The notes under the pieces were generated by a model. That model saw nothing but the letters and a program-made list of their open reading frames with translations, ran no database searches and was not told the origin of the DNA. A stretch of DNA of 64,000 nt from Paenibacillus sp. JQZ6Y-1 (GTDB taxonomy: Bacteria > Bacillota > Bacilli > Paenibacillales > Paenibacillaceae): positions 124,001 through 188,000 of the forward strand of contig NZ_JBFDUZ010000004.1 in the NCBI RefSeq assembly GCF_040719145.1, given 5' to 3'. The position numbers and the translations under genes are program-made. This document shows, one piece after another, positions 8,460-17,425 of the stretch (positions are counted from its first letter, which is position 1; every line of letters starts with the position of its first letter).

Positions 8460-9383
8460 AAAAGGAATGAGCGCTGTTGCGCTTGTTGACGGTCAATCCA
8501 TCCTTATAATGAACGAAGAACCATGCAGGATTCATCGGAAGAATCAGCAATTGGTTATCTGTAATCAAGCATTAACCCACAACAAGAAGCGACAGAAAGG
8601 AAGTTATTATGAACGCAATATTACCCGGGCAATGATGATCATGACGGGTAAAGCAATCTGTTTGTAACGATTTTTCAGCATGAAAATAATGGGGATAGGA
8701 GTGGCAAACCTATCACCTCGTATGGTGTATCGAAGCAGAATGGTTATAGCAAAATGGCACTGCAATGATCTCCAAAACACTTCGAGTACGGATGTACATG
8801 TAGTAGAACAACGAGTAACAGAGAAGGAAAACGAAGAGGAATGACACGGAAAACAAAAGAAAAACGACTAACAAATGAATGGAAAACGAAAATAAATACT
8901 AGCTTTTTGGCATCATCATATGGAGAAAATCATATCCTTATGTAGCGGTAAGGCATCAAAAAACATTCCATTTCGATGCAAAAAATCGGCTAGAAAGCCC
9001 AAAAAAGACTAGCTCAATATCAGCAAAATCACAGTGGAAATAAACATCGTAAGCACCGATTCAAGCCTAATCAATCTATTGAAAATCTAGCCCTCCAAGG
9101 CTTATATTGTGCTGTCATTCAAACTTGTAATCGAATCTACCAGCATCTAAAGCAACGTTAGTTTGATCAAAAACAACAAAAAAAGGCACGGCGCAGATCC
9201 CTGTTTTTTTCAAAAAAGACGTATAATTCTGAAAAAAATGGATCATGATCTGCTTTTTTGCCGTACCTTTTTATCGGATTGTATCGTCAGTGCACGCCAT
9301 TGAATGGTGTAGTCGGAGTCTCACAATGAGGCTTCCAGCCGCTATGTGATCTGCCCGTTGCAGACTTCTCATTGTTCCATTTT
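8460..9383. other. Long gene-free region
   Basis: About 920 bases in which I find no frame with a credible ribosome site and family resemblance. Composition is A-rich on the + strand between 8800 and 9180. The only clear structure is the large hairpin at 9181-9272. It may hold a decayed gene or small RNA that I cannot recognise. Confidence 0.5.
9181..9272. terminator. Large two-part hairpin with T/A tracts, possible bidirectional terminator
   Basis: AAAAGGCACGGC-GCAGATC at the left pairs with GATCTGC...GCCGTACCTTTTT at the right; the interior holds further A and T runs. It lies about 110 bases downstream of the minus-strand MocR gene. Confidence 0.55.
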
Positions 9384-10838
9384 CTAATTATCCAGCTCGC
9401 GAGCGATGTCTACCAATTCACGGATACCATCGCGAATCTGCTGCTCGCTGGCAAAGGAGAAGCTGAGCCGAATCTGCTGCTGCGAACGTTGGTCATTATG
9501 CTCAAATAATGCACCCGGCACAAAACTAATCTGACGCTCCAAGCAGCGGCTAAGCAGTCGCGGCACAGACAGATGATCCGGCAGCTTCACCCATAGACTG
9601 AGTCCGCCCTGTGGCTCGTTATATTCCCAGCCCGTTTGCTGCAATTCCTGCTGCATAATCTCTTTGCGAATCCGCAGCGCAACCCGCAATGTATCCAGAT
9701 GACGATGCAGCCGATCCGACATAAAATAATGCAAAAACACCTTCTGATTGAGCAGCGGTGTACCGCCGTCCACAAGTGATTTGGCGGATAGCAGCGCCTT
9801 GAACCACGGCTGTCGCGCTGCGATACAGGCGATCCGCAGACCGGGCGAGATGTATTTGCTAAAGCTGCGAATATGGATGGTATAGCCTTCGGTATCATAT
9901 GCGAACATCGGTGGCGGTGGCTGCTGGTCAAAGTAAATATCGCTGCATGTATCGTCCTCAATCAGCAGACATTGATGCTGCGCTGCCAGATCGACGACCT
10001 GCTTGCGCTGCTCGGCAGGAATGCACAGCCCCGTCGGATTATGAAAGGTCGGATTCACATAGAACAGACGCGGCTTATAGCGCTGCATGATCTGTTCGAT
10101 CTGCTCCATCCGGTAGCCATTGTGGTCAATATCAACAGTGAGTAGACGAGCGCCCTTTTGCCGAAAGACATCCAGTGCCGTCGCATAGGTCGGCGACTCG
10201 ATCACCACATAATCGCCCGGACGAATCCATGCTTCAGCGATCAGATGAATCGCCTGCTGCGCGCCGCTGGCAATGAGCAGCTCGGACGGATCAATATGGA
10301 ATCGAGAATTGCGGCTAAAATATCGTGCCAACAATTGGCGCAGCTCCAAATCACCCTGCACATGAGCATACATGCCTAGCAGCTTCGGATACAGATCAAA
10401 TACCTTTTTGGTATATTCAGCAAAATAATGATTGGGCAGCAGATTCGGATCGATCAATGCTTGCGAAAATTGGTATCGTGCCGGAAGTCGATGCAATTCG
10501 CCCATATTGCCTTCAAATAGCGCAGGCTCTAGCTCATTTTCATTGGTCATTTGGTGCACAGCAGGTGGAGCGACATAATATCCAGATTTGTTGCGCGCGT
10601 AGATCGTGCCCTGATCTTTGAGCTGTTGGTAGGCTTTGAATACGGTCAATCGGTGCATACCGCTGTCCTGCGATAACTGGCGTACCGATGGCAATCGCTC
10701 ATGCGCCTGCCAGTCACCGCGTCCAATGCGTGCTTCGATATAGGCACTAATCTGGCGAAACGAGTGACGGCTATCGGATGCGATAGATAGGCTGCCAGAG
10801 CTACTGCTTTGCTGGGAACGAGAGCGTGAAGATGTCAT
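9384..10838 (-). CDS. MocR/PdxR-type regulator (GntR HTH fused to class I aminotransferase)
   Basis: 484 residues from ATG 10838 (MTSSRSRSQ), with GGAAAGGAAG upstream; the frame is open 22 residues further. An N-terminal GntR winged helix (WQAHERLPSVRQLSQDSGMHRLTVFKAYQQL) is followed by a full fold-type I aminotransferase domain, including ASGAQQAIHL, the NPTFHNPTG loop, and the PLP-lysine motif SFSKYISPGLR. MocR proteins use PLP or a PLP adduct as ligand to regulate a neighbour, usually divergent. Here the divergent neighbour is an EamA-type exporter, and repeated half-sites lie in the shared promoter region. Confidence 0.93.
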   Translation of the reverse strand: MTSSRSRSQQSSSSGSLSIASDSRHSFRQISAYIEARIGRGDWQAHERLPSVRQLSQDSGMHRLTVFKAYQQLKDQGTIYARNKSGYYVAPPAVHQMTNENELEPALFEGNMGELHRLPARYQFSQALIDPNLLPNHYFAEYTKKVFDLYPKLLGMYAHVQGDLELRQLLARYFSRNSRFHIDPSELLIASGAQQAIHLIAEAWIRPGDYVVIESPTYATALDVFRQKGARLLTVDIDHNGYRMEQIEQIMQRYKPRLFYVNPTFHNPTGLCIPAEQRKQVVDLAAQHQCLLIEDDTCSDIYFDQQPPPPMFAYDTEGYTIHIRSFSKYISPGLRIACIAARQPWFKALLSAKSLVDGGTPLLNQKVFLHYFMSDRLHRHLDTLRVALRIRKEIMQQELQQTGWEYNEPQGGLSLWVKLPDHLSVPRLLSRCLERQISFVPGALFEHNDQRSQQQIRLSFSFASEQQIRDGIRELVDIARELDN

Positions 10839-11065
10839 GCTGTTCGACTTCCTTTCCAATTCATATCTAACATGTACGTCTAACATCATGCTTCTATCTA
10901 ACATGATGCGGTTGGTGTAGATTCATAGAAATGCTTACGTATCTGCTAGCAGCAGATGCTCCTCATAAGATGAAGATCATGTAATCGACAGTGTCGTTAA
11001 CATACCGATATATAAGGCTCGCCCCTGCTAGGTGTACGTTCATCATAATACGTTGAATAAGTACG

Positions 11066-11129
11066 CAGAACAGAAACTGTTCTGTCTTACTCCATCTGTT
11101 CTATTGTGTCTCCTTTACAATAACAGAAC
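11066..11129. promoter_or_regulatory. Repeated CTGTTCT half-sites, candidate MocR operator
   Basis: CAGAACAG-AAA-CTGTTCTG is a perfect palindrome (11066-11084). A second direct CTGTTCT starts at 11096, 19 bases after the first (11077), and an inverted AACAGAAC lies at 11122-11129. A TACAAT -10-like hexamer (11116-11121) without a good -35 suggests an activated promoter for the EamA gene. Direct-plus-inverted half-sites are known for MocR proteins such as PdxR and GabR; binding here is inferred. Confidence 0.6.
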
Positions 11130-11147
11130 AAAGAGGAGGAATGACAG

Positions 11148-12149
11148 ATGATTATGCTGGGCTATGCCATCATGTGCTTGATCTTTAGCACGACGTTTCT
11201 GGCAATCAAGGTGGGAGTGGACGCAGGCTTGCCACCATTCTGGAGTGCAGGGGTGCGCTTTTTTCTGGCGGGTTTGATTCTGATGATCATTATGCGATTA
11301 AGCGGCAAAGCCAGCTTTTCGGCATTCTGGCGTAAGGAGACGCTGCTGCTCGGTGGAAGTATGACCTTTATTACATTTGCAGCGTTGTACTGGGCAGAGC
11401 AGTATGTGACCTCTGGCGTTGGCGCGCTATTGTCGGCAACGGGTCCGGCGATGGTGCTGTTGATTCGCGCTATTGTGTTAAAGGTTAAAGTGCCTGCGCT
11501 TGCCTTTGTTGGTGCAGTGATCGGACTGGCAGGCGTTGGTCTGCTAATGCTGCCCGGATTGTCCGGCAATGTACATATGCTGTGGATGATCGCCTGTGCG
11601 GTTGTCATTATAGGGGAGATTGGCTATGCCAGCGGCGCAGTGTATTCCAAAAAGGCAAGTACCGATATGAAGCACATCTCGCCTATTTCACAAAATGCTG
11701 CCCAACTTATGCACGGCGGTTGGATGCTGCTGGTCTTGTCATTGATCACCGAGCATAACGATATTCATCTACAAGCGATGATGTCACCGTCTGCCATCGG
11801 CTCGCTGATCTACCTGATCGTTGTTGGCTCGATGGGTGGGCATACTTTATTTTACTGGCTGGTGTCGCGCACCAATCCGGTATTCCCATCGACATGGCTG
11901 TACATTTCGCCCGTACTAGCATTGGTATTTGGTTGGCTGTTCTATGGAGAACCACTGAGCTGGTTAGTGGCAGCAGGAGCAGTGGTGGTATTGTTCGGAG
12001 TGGTTTTGACCAACTTCGAGTCATTGCAATCGCTATTTCGCCAAAAGCAATTGAAGCAGCAAACGCCGCAAGCTTCAGTATCCGATCCTTCCTCAGCAAT
12101 ACAAGCACGCCATCAGGCGCTGAGTGCCAGTGGTCGAACGGTGGAGTGA
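11148..12149 (+). CDS. EamA/DMT-family transporter
   Basis: 333 residues with about ten predicted membrane helices in two five-helix EamA halves (start MIMLGYAIMCLIFSTTFLAIKVG; WAEQYVTSGVGALLSATGPA in half one; TNPVFPSTWLYISPVLALVFGWLFYGEP in half two). AGGAGG lies eight bases before ATG 11148. The family exports amino acids and metabolites. Divergent from the MocR regulator, which probably controls it; the cargo might be an amino acid or vitamin B6-linked compound, but that is a guess. Confidence 0.9.
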   Translation: MIMLGYAIMCLIFSTTFLAIKVGVDAGLPPFWSAGVRFFLAGLILMIIMRLSGKASFSAFWRKETLLLGGSMTFITFAALYWAEQYVTSGVGALLSATGPAMVLLIRAIVLKVKVPALAFVGAVIGLAGVGLLMLPGLSGNVHMLWMIACAVVIIGEIGYASGAVYSKKASTDMKHISPISQNAAQLMHGGWMLLVLSLITEHNDIHLQAMMSPSAIGSLIYLIVVGSMGGHTLFYWLVSRTNPVFPSTWLYISPVLALVFGWLFYGEPLSWLVAAGAVVVLFGVVLTNFESLQSLFRQKQLKQQTPQASVSDPSSAIQARHQALSASGRTVE

Positions 12150-12225
12150 CAGAAGTAGACGAGTAGTATTGTAAAGAACTACTTATAAGAAAAGGAAACA
12201 CGTAAAATAGAGAAGAACATATATA

Positions 12226-12258
12226 AAAAGAGCAGACCGCAAAAGGTCTGCTCTTTTT
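12226..12258. terminator. Hairpin terminator, both directions
   Basis: AAAAAGAGCAGACC pairs with GGTCTGCTCTTTTT around a short loop. It separates the EamA gene (+) from the convergent secreted-protein gene (-). Confidence 0.9.
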
Positions 12259-12314
12259 CATATACTAACATTCATTGCTGCTCGACGTTCATCTCATAAC
12301 GATATAGATATACC

Positions 12315-12917
12315 TTACTGATTCACAGCGTAAATGCCCGGACGATCATTGATCGGGCTGATCCACAGTGTACCATTGCCAACACTGACCCCTCTTGCAT
12401 TGACCAGCACATCATTCACATTTTGCTTCGCCAATGCCTGACGTACGCTGGATGTCATGATGGAGGTGTATTCGTTCAGAAATTGCGATTCGTTCAAAAT
12501 GCTGCGGCGTGTGCCATTGCTAGCATTCACCGTCAGCGGAAAGGATACACGTTTCGCCACTGCATTGCGATTGCCGTTAGCTACGGCGCGCTGAAGGTTG
12601 ATGTAATAACCGGTAAACTGCTTGGCTGTGCTAAAGCCCGCTATATTTACCAGTCGCTGGCTCAAATTCTGGCTACTGCTGCTACTGGATGAGCTGGAAC
12701 TGTTGCCGGAGCTGGAATTACTAGAGCTGCTAGAACTGGATGAAATTGATGGTGTAGATGGTGTGGTTGGGGCTGTAGGAGCGGTAGGTGCTGCCACAGT
12801 CGCCTCACTCACTGCCGGAACGGTCAAATTGGATGAAGCAGACGCATATGCGGGAACCGACAAGATGATGCCCAGTGCGGCTACAGCAGATAGTGCAGTT
12901 GTTCGTTTCGTATTCAT
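12315..12917 (-). CDS. Secreted protein with Ser-rich linker, unknown
   Basis: 200 residues from ATG 12917 (MNTKRTTALSAVAALG), chosen because GGAGGG lies six bases upstream; an adjacent ATG at 12920 is too close. A signal peptide ends near YASAS. A Pro/Thr then long Ser/Asn tract links to a globular C-terminal domain (YINLQRAVANGNRNAVAKRVSFPL... and GTLWISPI), a pattern seen in small extracellular NTF2-like domains of unknown role. The Ser tract is coded by mixed TCC/AGC/AGT codons. Function not recognised. Confidence 0.72.
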   Translation of the reverse strand: MNTKRTTALSAVAALGIILSVPAYASASSNLTVPAVSEATVAAPTAPTAPTTPSTPSISSSSSSSSNSSSGNSSSSSSSSSSQNLSQRLVNIAGFSTAKQFTGYYINLQRAVANGNRNAVAKRVSFPLTVNASNGTRRSILNESQFLNEYTSIMTSSVRQALAKQNVNDVLVNARGVSVGNGTLWISPINDRPGIYAVNQ

Positions 12918-13035
12918 CATGATCCCTCCAGTTGGAATATCGTCCTTGTGTAATCCTCGTCTATCTGTACCCATTTTAGCATTATGTGATCCATCATCCT
13001 ACAAAATTTGTAAAAAGAAGGCGCAGGAAAGCATA

Positions 13036-13076
13036 TAAAAAAGCCGCATTCCGGCACAATATCCGAGATGCGGCTT
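13036..13076 (-). terminator. Terminator of the KimA-like gene
   Basis: On the minus strand AAGCCGCAT pairs with ATGCGGCTT across an 18-base loop, followed by six Ts; it lies 96 bases after the stop of the potassium importer. Confidence 0.8.
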
Positions 13077-13171
13077 AGATGATACATAGAATGTGAACGA
13101 ACAGCAGTGTGATCCTACATTACGATACCATCACGACTCTATAGTAACAAGAAGTCGGTATGAAGATCGGT

Positions 13172-14989
13172 CTAGTTTTTCAAATGGAATGGTACAGTCG
13201 CTACCACGACATCCTTGTAGTTGATCAGATACGCACGCATCAGCAGACTGGTCTGGTTATGCAGAATGCTTTCCCACCAGTGCTTGGTGACGAACTGCGG
13301 AATCAGAATCGTAATATGATCCTTCTCGCCCTGTTTCCATTCGACCGTATCAATAAACCGGCGCAATGGACCGAGAATACTGCGATACCGAGAACGAAGT
13401 ACGATCAGACGAACGCCCGGATTCCATTGCTCCCATTTGCGTTCCATCTTTTCGGTCGATTCTTCGTCAAAACCGACATAGACAGCGACGACATTCGGAG
13501 AGAGCGTCTGCGCATAGCTGATCGTATTTTTGACGACCTGCGTAATGCCAGCTACCGGAATGATAATCGTATTGCCTTTGGCTTGCGGTTTGTCGGTATC
13601 CAGATCGATCCGAAGCTGTTCTGCCGTATTACGATAGTGGATATAGATTTTGTAGAACAGATACACGACGATTGGCAGGAAGATGAAGATGATCCATACT
13701 TGCGCAAACTTCGTGAAGATGAAGATCAGTGTAATCGACAGCGTAGTTAGCATACCGATTGTATTGATGATCAGCTTCAGTACCCAATGTGCTGGTTTGT
13801 GCTTGATCCAGCGAATCATCATCCCAAGCTGAGACAATGTAAACGGAATGAATACACCGACTGCATACAGTGGAATCAGACTGTCCGTTTCACCGTGGAA
13901 CACGATAACGAGCAATGCCGACGCCAGACTGAGGAAAATGATACCGTTCGAGAAGCCAAGACGGTCACCGCGCACCATAAACATATGCGGCATGTATTTG
14001 TCCTTGGCAAGCATGAATGCCAGCAGCGGGAATGCCGAGTAGGCGGTATTCGCTGCTAAGAACAGGATAAGGGCAGTAACCCCCTGAATAATAAAGTAGA
14101 CCACACCGCTGCCGAAGGTCATACGCGCAATTTGCGAAATGACGGTTTCCGTCGCACGCGGGCTGATGCCGTACCAGTAGGCGAGCAAGCTGATCCCGAT
14201 AAACATACTACCGAGAATCACACCCATCATAACGAGTGTTGCAGCTGCATTGCGTTCAGCAGGCTGACGGAAGTTTGGAATCGCATTGGATACCGCTTCA
14301 ACCCCGGTCAGCGCCGAACAACCGGAACTAAATGCCTTCAATAACAAGAATAGACTGACATTGGACACGGTTGTCGTCAATTCCGGTGTGGCGGCTACGA
14401 TGCCTCCGGTCATATATTTGAAGATACCGCTAATAATCAGGAAAAAGATAGAGATCACGAACAGGTAAATCGGAATCGCCAGCACGGATGCCGATTCGGT
14501 CACCCCGCGAAGATTCATTAGTGTCAAAAATACGATCATGATCAGCGCAATCAATACCCGATGATCATGCAATGCAGGAAAGGCGGACGTGATTGCATCC
14601 GTACCTGCGGACGAGCTTACCGCTACGGTTAGTACATAGTCGACGAGCAGCGAGCCACCCGCGATAAGACTGGGAACTTGACCAAGATTATCCTTGGCGA
14701 CGATATACGCCCCGCCACCGGTTGGATAGGCGAAGATCGTCTGGCGGTAGGAAATAACGAGAATGACGAGCAATCCCAATACCGCGATAGAGATGGGAAC
14801 TGAATACCAGAGTGCGGTTACACCCGCTACCATCAATACGAGCAAAATCTGTTCGGTTCCGTATGCAACCGAAGATAGCGCATCGGAAGACAGGATTGCG
14901 AGTGCTTTCAGCTTGCCCAGTTTTTCAGCTTCAAGTTCTGCAGATTTCATAGGTCTTCCGATTAAGATACGCTTTAACTTGCCTAACAT
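13172..14989 (-). CDS. kimA: KimA (YdaO)-like APC-family potassium/proton importer
   Basis: 605 residues from ATG 14989 (MLGKLKRILIGRPMKS), selected for GAAGGGG nine bases upstream over the ATG at 15007. About twelve helices of the APC fold begin with KALAILSSDALSSVAYGTEQIL, very close to B. subtilis KimA, and include FAYPTGGGAYIVAKDNLG and ALTGVEAVSNAIPNF. A cytoplasmic C-terminal domain of about 150 residues (GNTIIIPVAGITQVV...) follows, as in KimA, where c-di-AMP binds. It would import K+ with protons. In B. subtilis a c-di-AMP riboswitch precedes this gene; I do not see that motif here. Confidence 0.85.
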   Translation of the reverse strand: MLGKLKRILIGRPMKSAELEAEKLGKLKALAILSSDALSSVAYGTEQILLVLMVAGVTALWYSVPISIAVLGLLVILVISYRQTIFAYPTGGGAYIVAKDNLGQVPSLIAGGSLLVDYVLTVAVSSSAGTDAITSAFPALHDHRVLIALIMIVFLTLMNLRGVTESASVLAIPIYLFVISIFFLIISGIFKYMTGGIVAATPELTTTVSNVSLFLLLKAFSSGCSALTGVEAVSNAIPNFRQPAERNAAATLVMMGVILGSMFIGISLLAYWYGISPRATETVISQIARMTFGSGVVYFIIQGVTALILFLAANTAYSAFPLLAFMLAKDKYMPHMFMVRGDRLGFSNGIIFLSLASALLVIVFHGETDSLIPLYAVGVFIPFTLSQLGMMIRWIKHKPAHWVLKLIINTIGMLTTLSITLIFIFTKFAQVWIIFIFLPIVVYLFYKIYIHYRNTAEQLRIDLDTDKPQAKGNTIIIPVAGITQVVKNTISYAQTLSPNVVAVYVGFDEESTEKMERKWEQWNPGVRLIVLRSRYRSILGPLRRFIDTVEWKQGEKDHITILIPQFVTKHWWESILHNQTSLLMRAYLINYKDVVVATVPFHLKN

Positions 14990-15405
14990 CTGTGTGTACC
15001 CCTTCATTGTGTAAATTTAAATACGATTTTTGGATGCCTTTAACAACATACTGATAATACAGGTTTGCGTCAATATGAACGTATAAAAAAGCGGCGGATA
15101 CATGTATACCTATACCTTTTGGTATAGCATCCCATTTCGTGCGAATCACGATGCCATACGTTAACTTTTATATACACCCATTTGGCACAATTCACGCACT
15201 GTTCCATCGCTTAGACGCTGGATAGAACAGCGTATATCATTATACTCCTCGCACGCAAAAAGTCATGCTAAATTTTGCCCAATTTTGTTAAAATAAAAAC
15301 AGGTACGTATGGCTCTATAAGCAACAGGAACGACAGAGAGGCAAGACCCGCTTGCTAGCGGCTTTTTACACATGGCAGAGAAGTACGAAACAGAGGAGAA
15401 CAACG
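14990..15405. other. Divergent intergenic region
   Basis: No gene seen. On either strand CTATACC-TTTT-GGTATAG (15110-15127) forms a perfect 7-bp hairpin, and TCGTG-N5-CACGA follows at about 15137. These lie in the leader or promoter area of the KimA-like gene. Confidence 0.4.
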
Positions 15406-15651
15406 ATGAGAAAAATCATGATCCGCGTCCTGCTGATCACACTGCTGTTGATACTGGCAGGCATTGTCGCCTGCTTTTATTTCGGATATTTCATGTACGC
15501 GTACGGTTTGATTTTTCTGATTTTGGCGGTTGCTTTTGGATTGGGACAGTTGGCAAGCGTCAATAATGGAGTGTGGATGCACCGAAATGGCTATGATCGT
15601 CATATTCATGACCAAGCCGAACGCTATCGGCAGCATCGAGAGGAAGATTGA
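15406..15651 (+). CDS. Small membrane protein, unknown
   Basis: 81 residues from ATG 15406 (MRKIMIRVLLITLLLILAG), with GAGGAG before it; the frame is open upstream to 15352 without a site. Two adjacent membrane segments (about 5-25 and 28-50) are followed by a charged, His/Arg-rich cytoplasmic tail (HRNGYDRHIHDQAERYRQH). No family recognised. Confidence 0.65.
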   Translation: MRKIMIRVLLITLLLILAGIVACFYFGYFMYAYGLIFLILAVAFGLGQLASVNNGVWMHRNGYDRHIHDQAERYRQHREED

Positions 15652-15729
15652 AGAACGGTGTCTCACCAACCACTTGTCTTAATGAAACGTAAATGACACG
15701 AGTTTGGATGTCTATTAGAGGAATCTTCA

Positions 15730-15786
15730 AATAATAAAAGTCGGTCGCACGGTGTATCCGTTGCTGTACCGGCTTTTATTATTTTT
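15730..15786. terminator. Hairpin terminator
   Basis: AATAATAAAAGTCGGT pairs with ACCGGCTTTTATTATT across a 25-base loop, followed by Ts; after the small membrane protein gene. Confidence 0.8.
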
Positions 15787-15936
15787 AAAGATGACAATAT
15801 AATCCATTGATAACATATAATTCTTTGTGTGTATTCAGCCGATATTAATATCACCATGTATCCATGTGAATTGCCGACAGACACACTCTATCCCTACCGT
15901 TGACGGCGAATCAGGAAGCCAACAGGAGGACAACTT

Positions 15937-16821
15937 ATGAAAAAAGCAAAATGGCTGATTCCCATGACGCTGGCAGGTATCTTGCTGTCCAGCTCCGCAG
16001 GCGTATATGCCGGTACCAAATTAGAAAAAGTACAAGCATTCAAAAACCACGCGATTCAGGTCGAAGTGAAAGGCAAAGCCTACACACCGGTTAGTGCTAC
16101 TGGTGATAAACTGGCGCCGATTACGTATGAAGGCACCACCTACCTGCCTATTCGTTCGATTGGCGAATCGCTGAATACATCGGTGTTGTACGATGCCGTG
16201 AATAATAAAGTTATGATTGGCGGTGCGACGACTGATTCGGATACGTATACCGAGCAGAAAGCCGTTTCTTCCAATACTGCTTCCCCCACTGCATCAGCCG
16301 ACAATACTTCCAGTAGTAGCACATCCGACCCTTCAACCAGCAGTTCTTCCAGTTCTGCTACGTCCAAGTCTAGTAGCTCCAATACATTATCCAAAGGAGT
16401 CACTGCGCCGGTAGAAGTACTGCCCGGTCCTATTGACAGTGTGAGTGATAATGCCGCCCCGGTTCCTTCAACTTCTTCTTCTATTGGTATGACCACCGGC
16501 ACGATCCAAAATCCTTACCTGTCCGCAGACTTCCCTTTCCCAGCCGATGCAACCAAGATCAAGCTCGTTCAGCAAGCCGTTGGCGGCAAAAAGCAACTGC
16601 TGCTCGTCTATAGCACCCAAGCAGATTTGCAAACGGTCGGTGACGCATATGTTGCTTACTTCACTAGCTATAATATGAATTTTGGCGCGGTACAGATCGA
16701 CAGCTCCGGCATTAGTCTTGTCGGTACGGTTAGCGATGAATTTGGTGTATCCATTCAGGGGAACCCGATGTCGCTGCGTCCGGGGTACAATAGTGTTTCT
16801 GTGACCCTTGCTGAGCAATAA
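15937..16821 (+). CDS. Secreted stalk-domain (copper amine oxidase N) protein
   Basis: 294 residues with signal peptide MKKAKWLIPMTLAGILLSSS ending near VYA. The first mature domain (ITYEGTTYLPIRSIGESLNTSVLYDAVNNKVMI) is a copper amine oxidase N-terminal 'stalk' repeat, common in Paenibacillus cell-surface proteins. A Ser/Thr-rich linker (about 95-160) leads to a C-terminal domain of about 110 residues (PYLSADFPFPADATKIKL...) not recognised. AGGAGG precedes the ATG. Probably exported and wall-associated; no catalytic role evident. Related stalk proteins occur at 24772 and 31069. Confidence 0.8.
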   Translation: MKKAKWLIPMTLAGILLSSSAGVYAGTKLEKVQAFKNHAIQVEVKGKAYTPVSATGDKLAPITYEGTTYLPIRSIGESLNTSVLYDAVNNKVMIGGATTDSDTYTEQKAVSSNTASPTASADNTSSSSTSDPSTSSSSSSATSKSSSSNTLSKGVTAPVEVLPGPIDSVSDNAAPVPSTSSSIGMTTGTIQNPYLSADFPFPADATKIKLVQQAVGGKKQLLLVYSTQADLQTVGDAYVAYFTSYNMNFGAVQIDSSGISLVGTVSDEFGVSIQGNPMSLRPGYNSVSVTLAEQ

Positions 16822-17067
16822 AAATAGTAGCAAGAAGCGTCTGCAAACACGTTGAAATGGAATGATGGGAACGGCAGATAATTTTCAATAATGAAAATAT
16901 CGAACGTATTTCGGCAGTGCAATGGTGCAGTATATTCTTCATATAGAAGAAACCCAACAGCTAACACGTCATTTTCTTTCATAATGGAGAATAGAACGCG
17001 CATCCATGTATCATTTTCATGAAGTTATGTTAACAAATGCGTGCAAATAAGCGATTACAATACAAAC

Positions 17068-17118
17068 AGGCATCGTTTTCCCTGATCTATCAGGAGAAGA
17101 TACGATGCCTTTTTTGCT
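17068..17118 (+). terminator. Hairpin terminator after the stalk-protein region
   Basis: GGCATCGT at the left pairs with ACGATGCC at the right, with inner CCTGA/TCAGG pairs, then six Ts. Confidence 0.8.
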
Positions 17119-17322
17119 ATCTTGTCGACTTGTGAAAATCATGAAAATCGTCGGTATTCATGCGTATTTTTTCACATAAACAATGTATATACCCTTGCAC
17201 AAAAGGGCTGAATCAAAAAGTCTGTAAATTTTTCAGAAAATTTCAATTTTAGTAGTGCAATGTGAAAATGGATGTGCTAAGATACATTGAGTTTTACGAG
17301 ATGCCCGTCGGAACAGCCTATA

Positions 17323-17362
17323 AACCTTCACGCAAAACGGTGGTTTTGACCAGAAGGTTTTT
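17323..17362 (+). terminator. Leader terminator / possible attenuator of the MATE gene
   Basis: AACCTTC pairs with GAAGGTT, enclosing a second hairpin CAAAAC-GGTG-GTTTTG, followed by TTTTTT. It is only about 65 bases before the MATE start and about 40 bases after a plausible -10 (TAAGAT), so it probably lies in the transcript leader. I could not match the short upstream segment to a known riboswitch class. Confidence 0.55.
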
Positions 17363-17425
17363 TGCAGCGTAGACTGCTATATGCAAGATGTAATCACAAG
17401 AAACAAGCAAAAGGAAGGTGACATC

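Larger units (their letters stand above)
16822..17425. other. Gene-free region with two hairpins ahead of the MATE gene
   Basis: No gene seen. It contains the terminators at 17068 and 17323 described separately, and between them a TAAGAT -10-like hexamer near 17278. Confidence 0.4.

Noticed and set aside
8840..8944. 34-codon frame in the 8.5-9.4 kb gap
   Set aside because: Ribosome-like AGAGGA is too close to the ATG and there is no resemblance to any protein.
14990..15300. c-di-AMP (ydaO) riboswitch before the KimA-like gene
   Set aside because: The conserved motif could not be found on the minus strand, only short unrelated hairpins.
17285..17362. Guanidine-I or preQ1 riboswitch before the MATE gene
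   Set aside because: ACGAGAT resembles part of the ykkC motif, but the other conserved segments are missing and the leader is too short.
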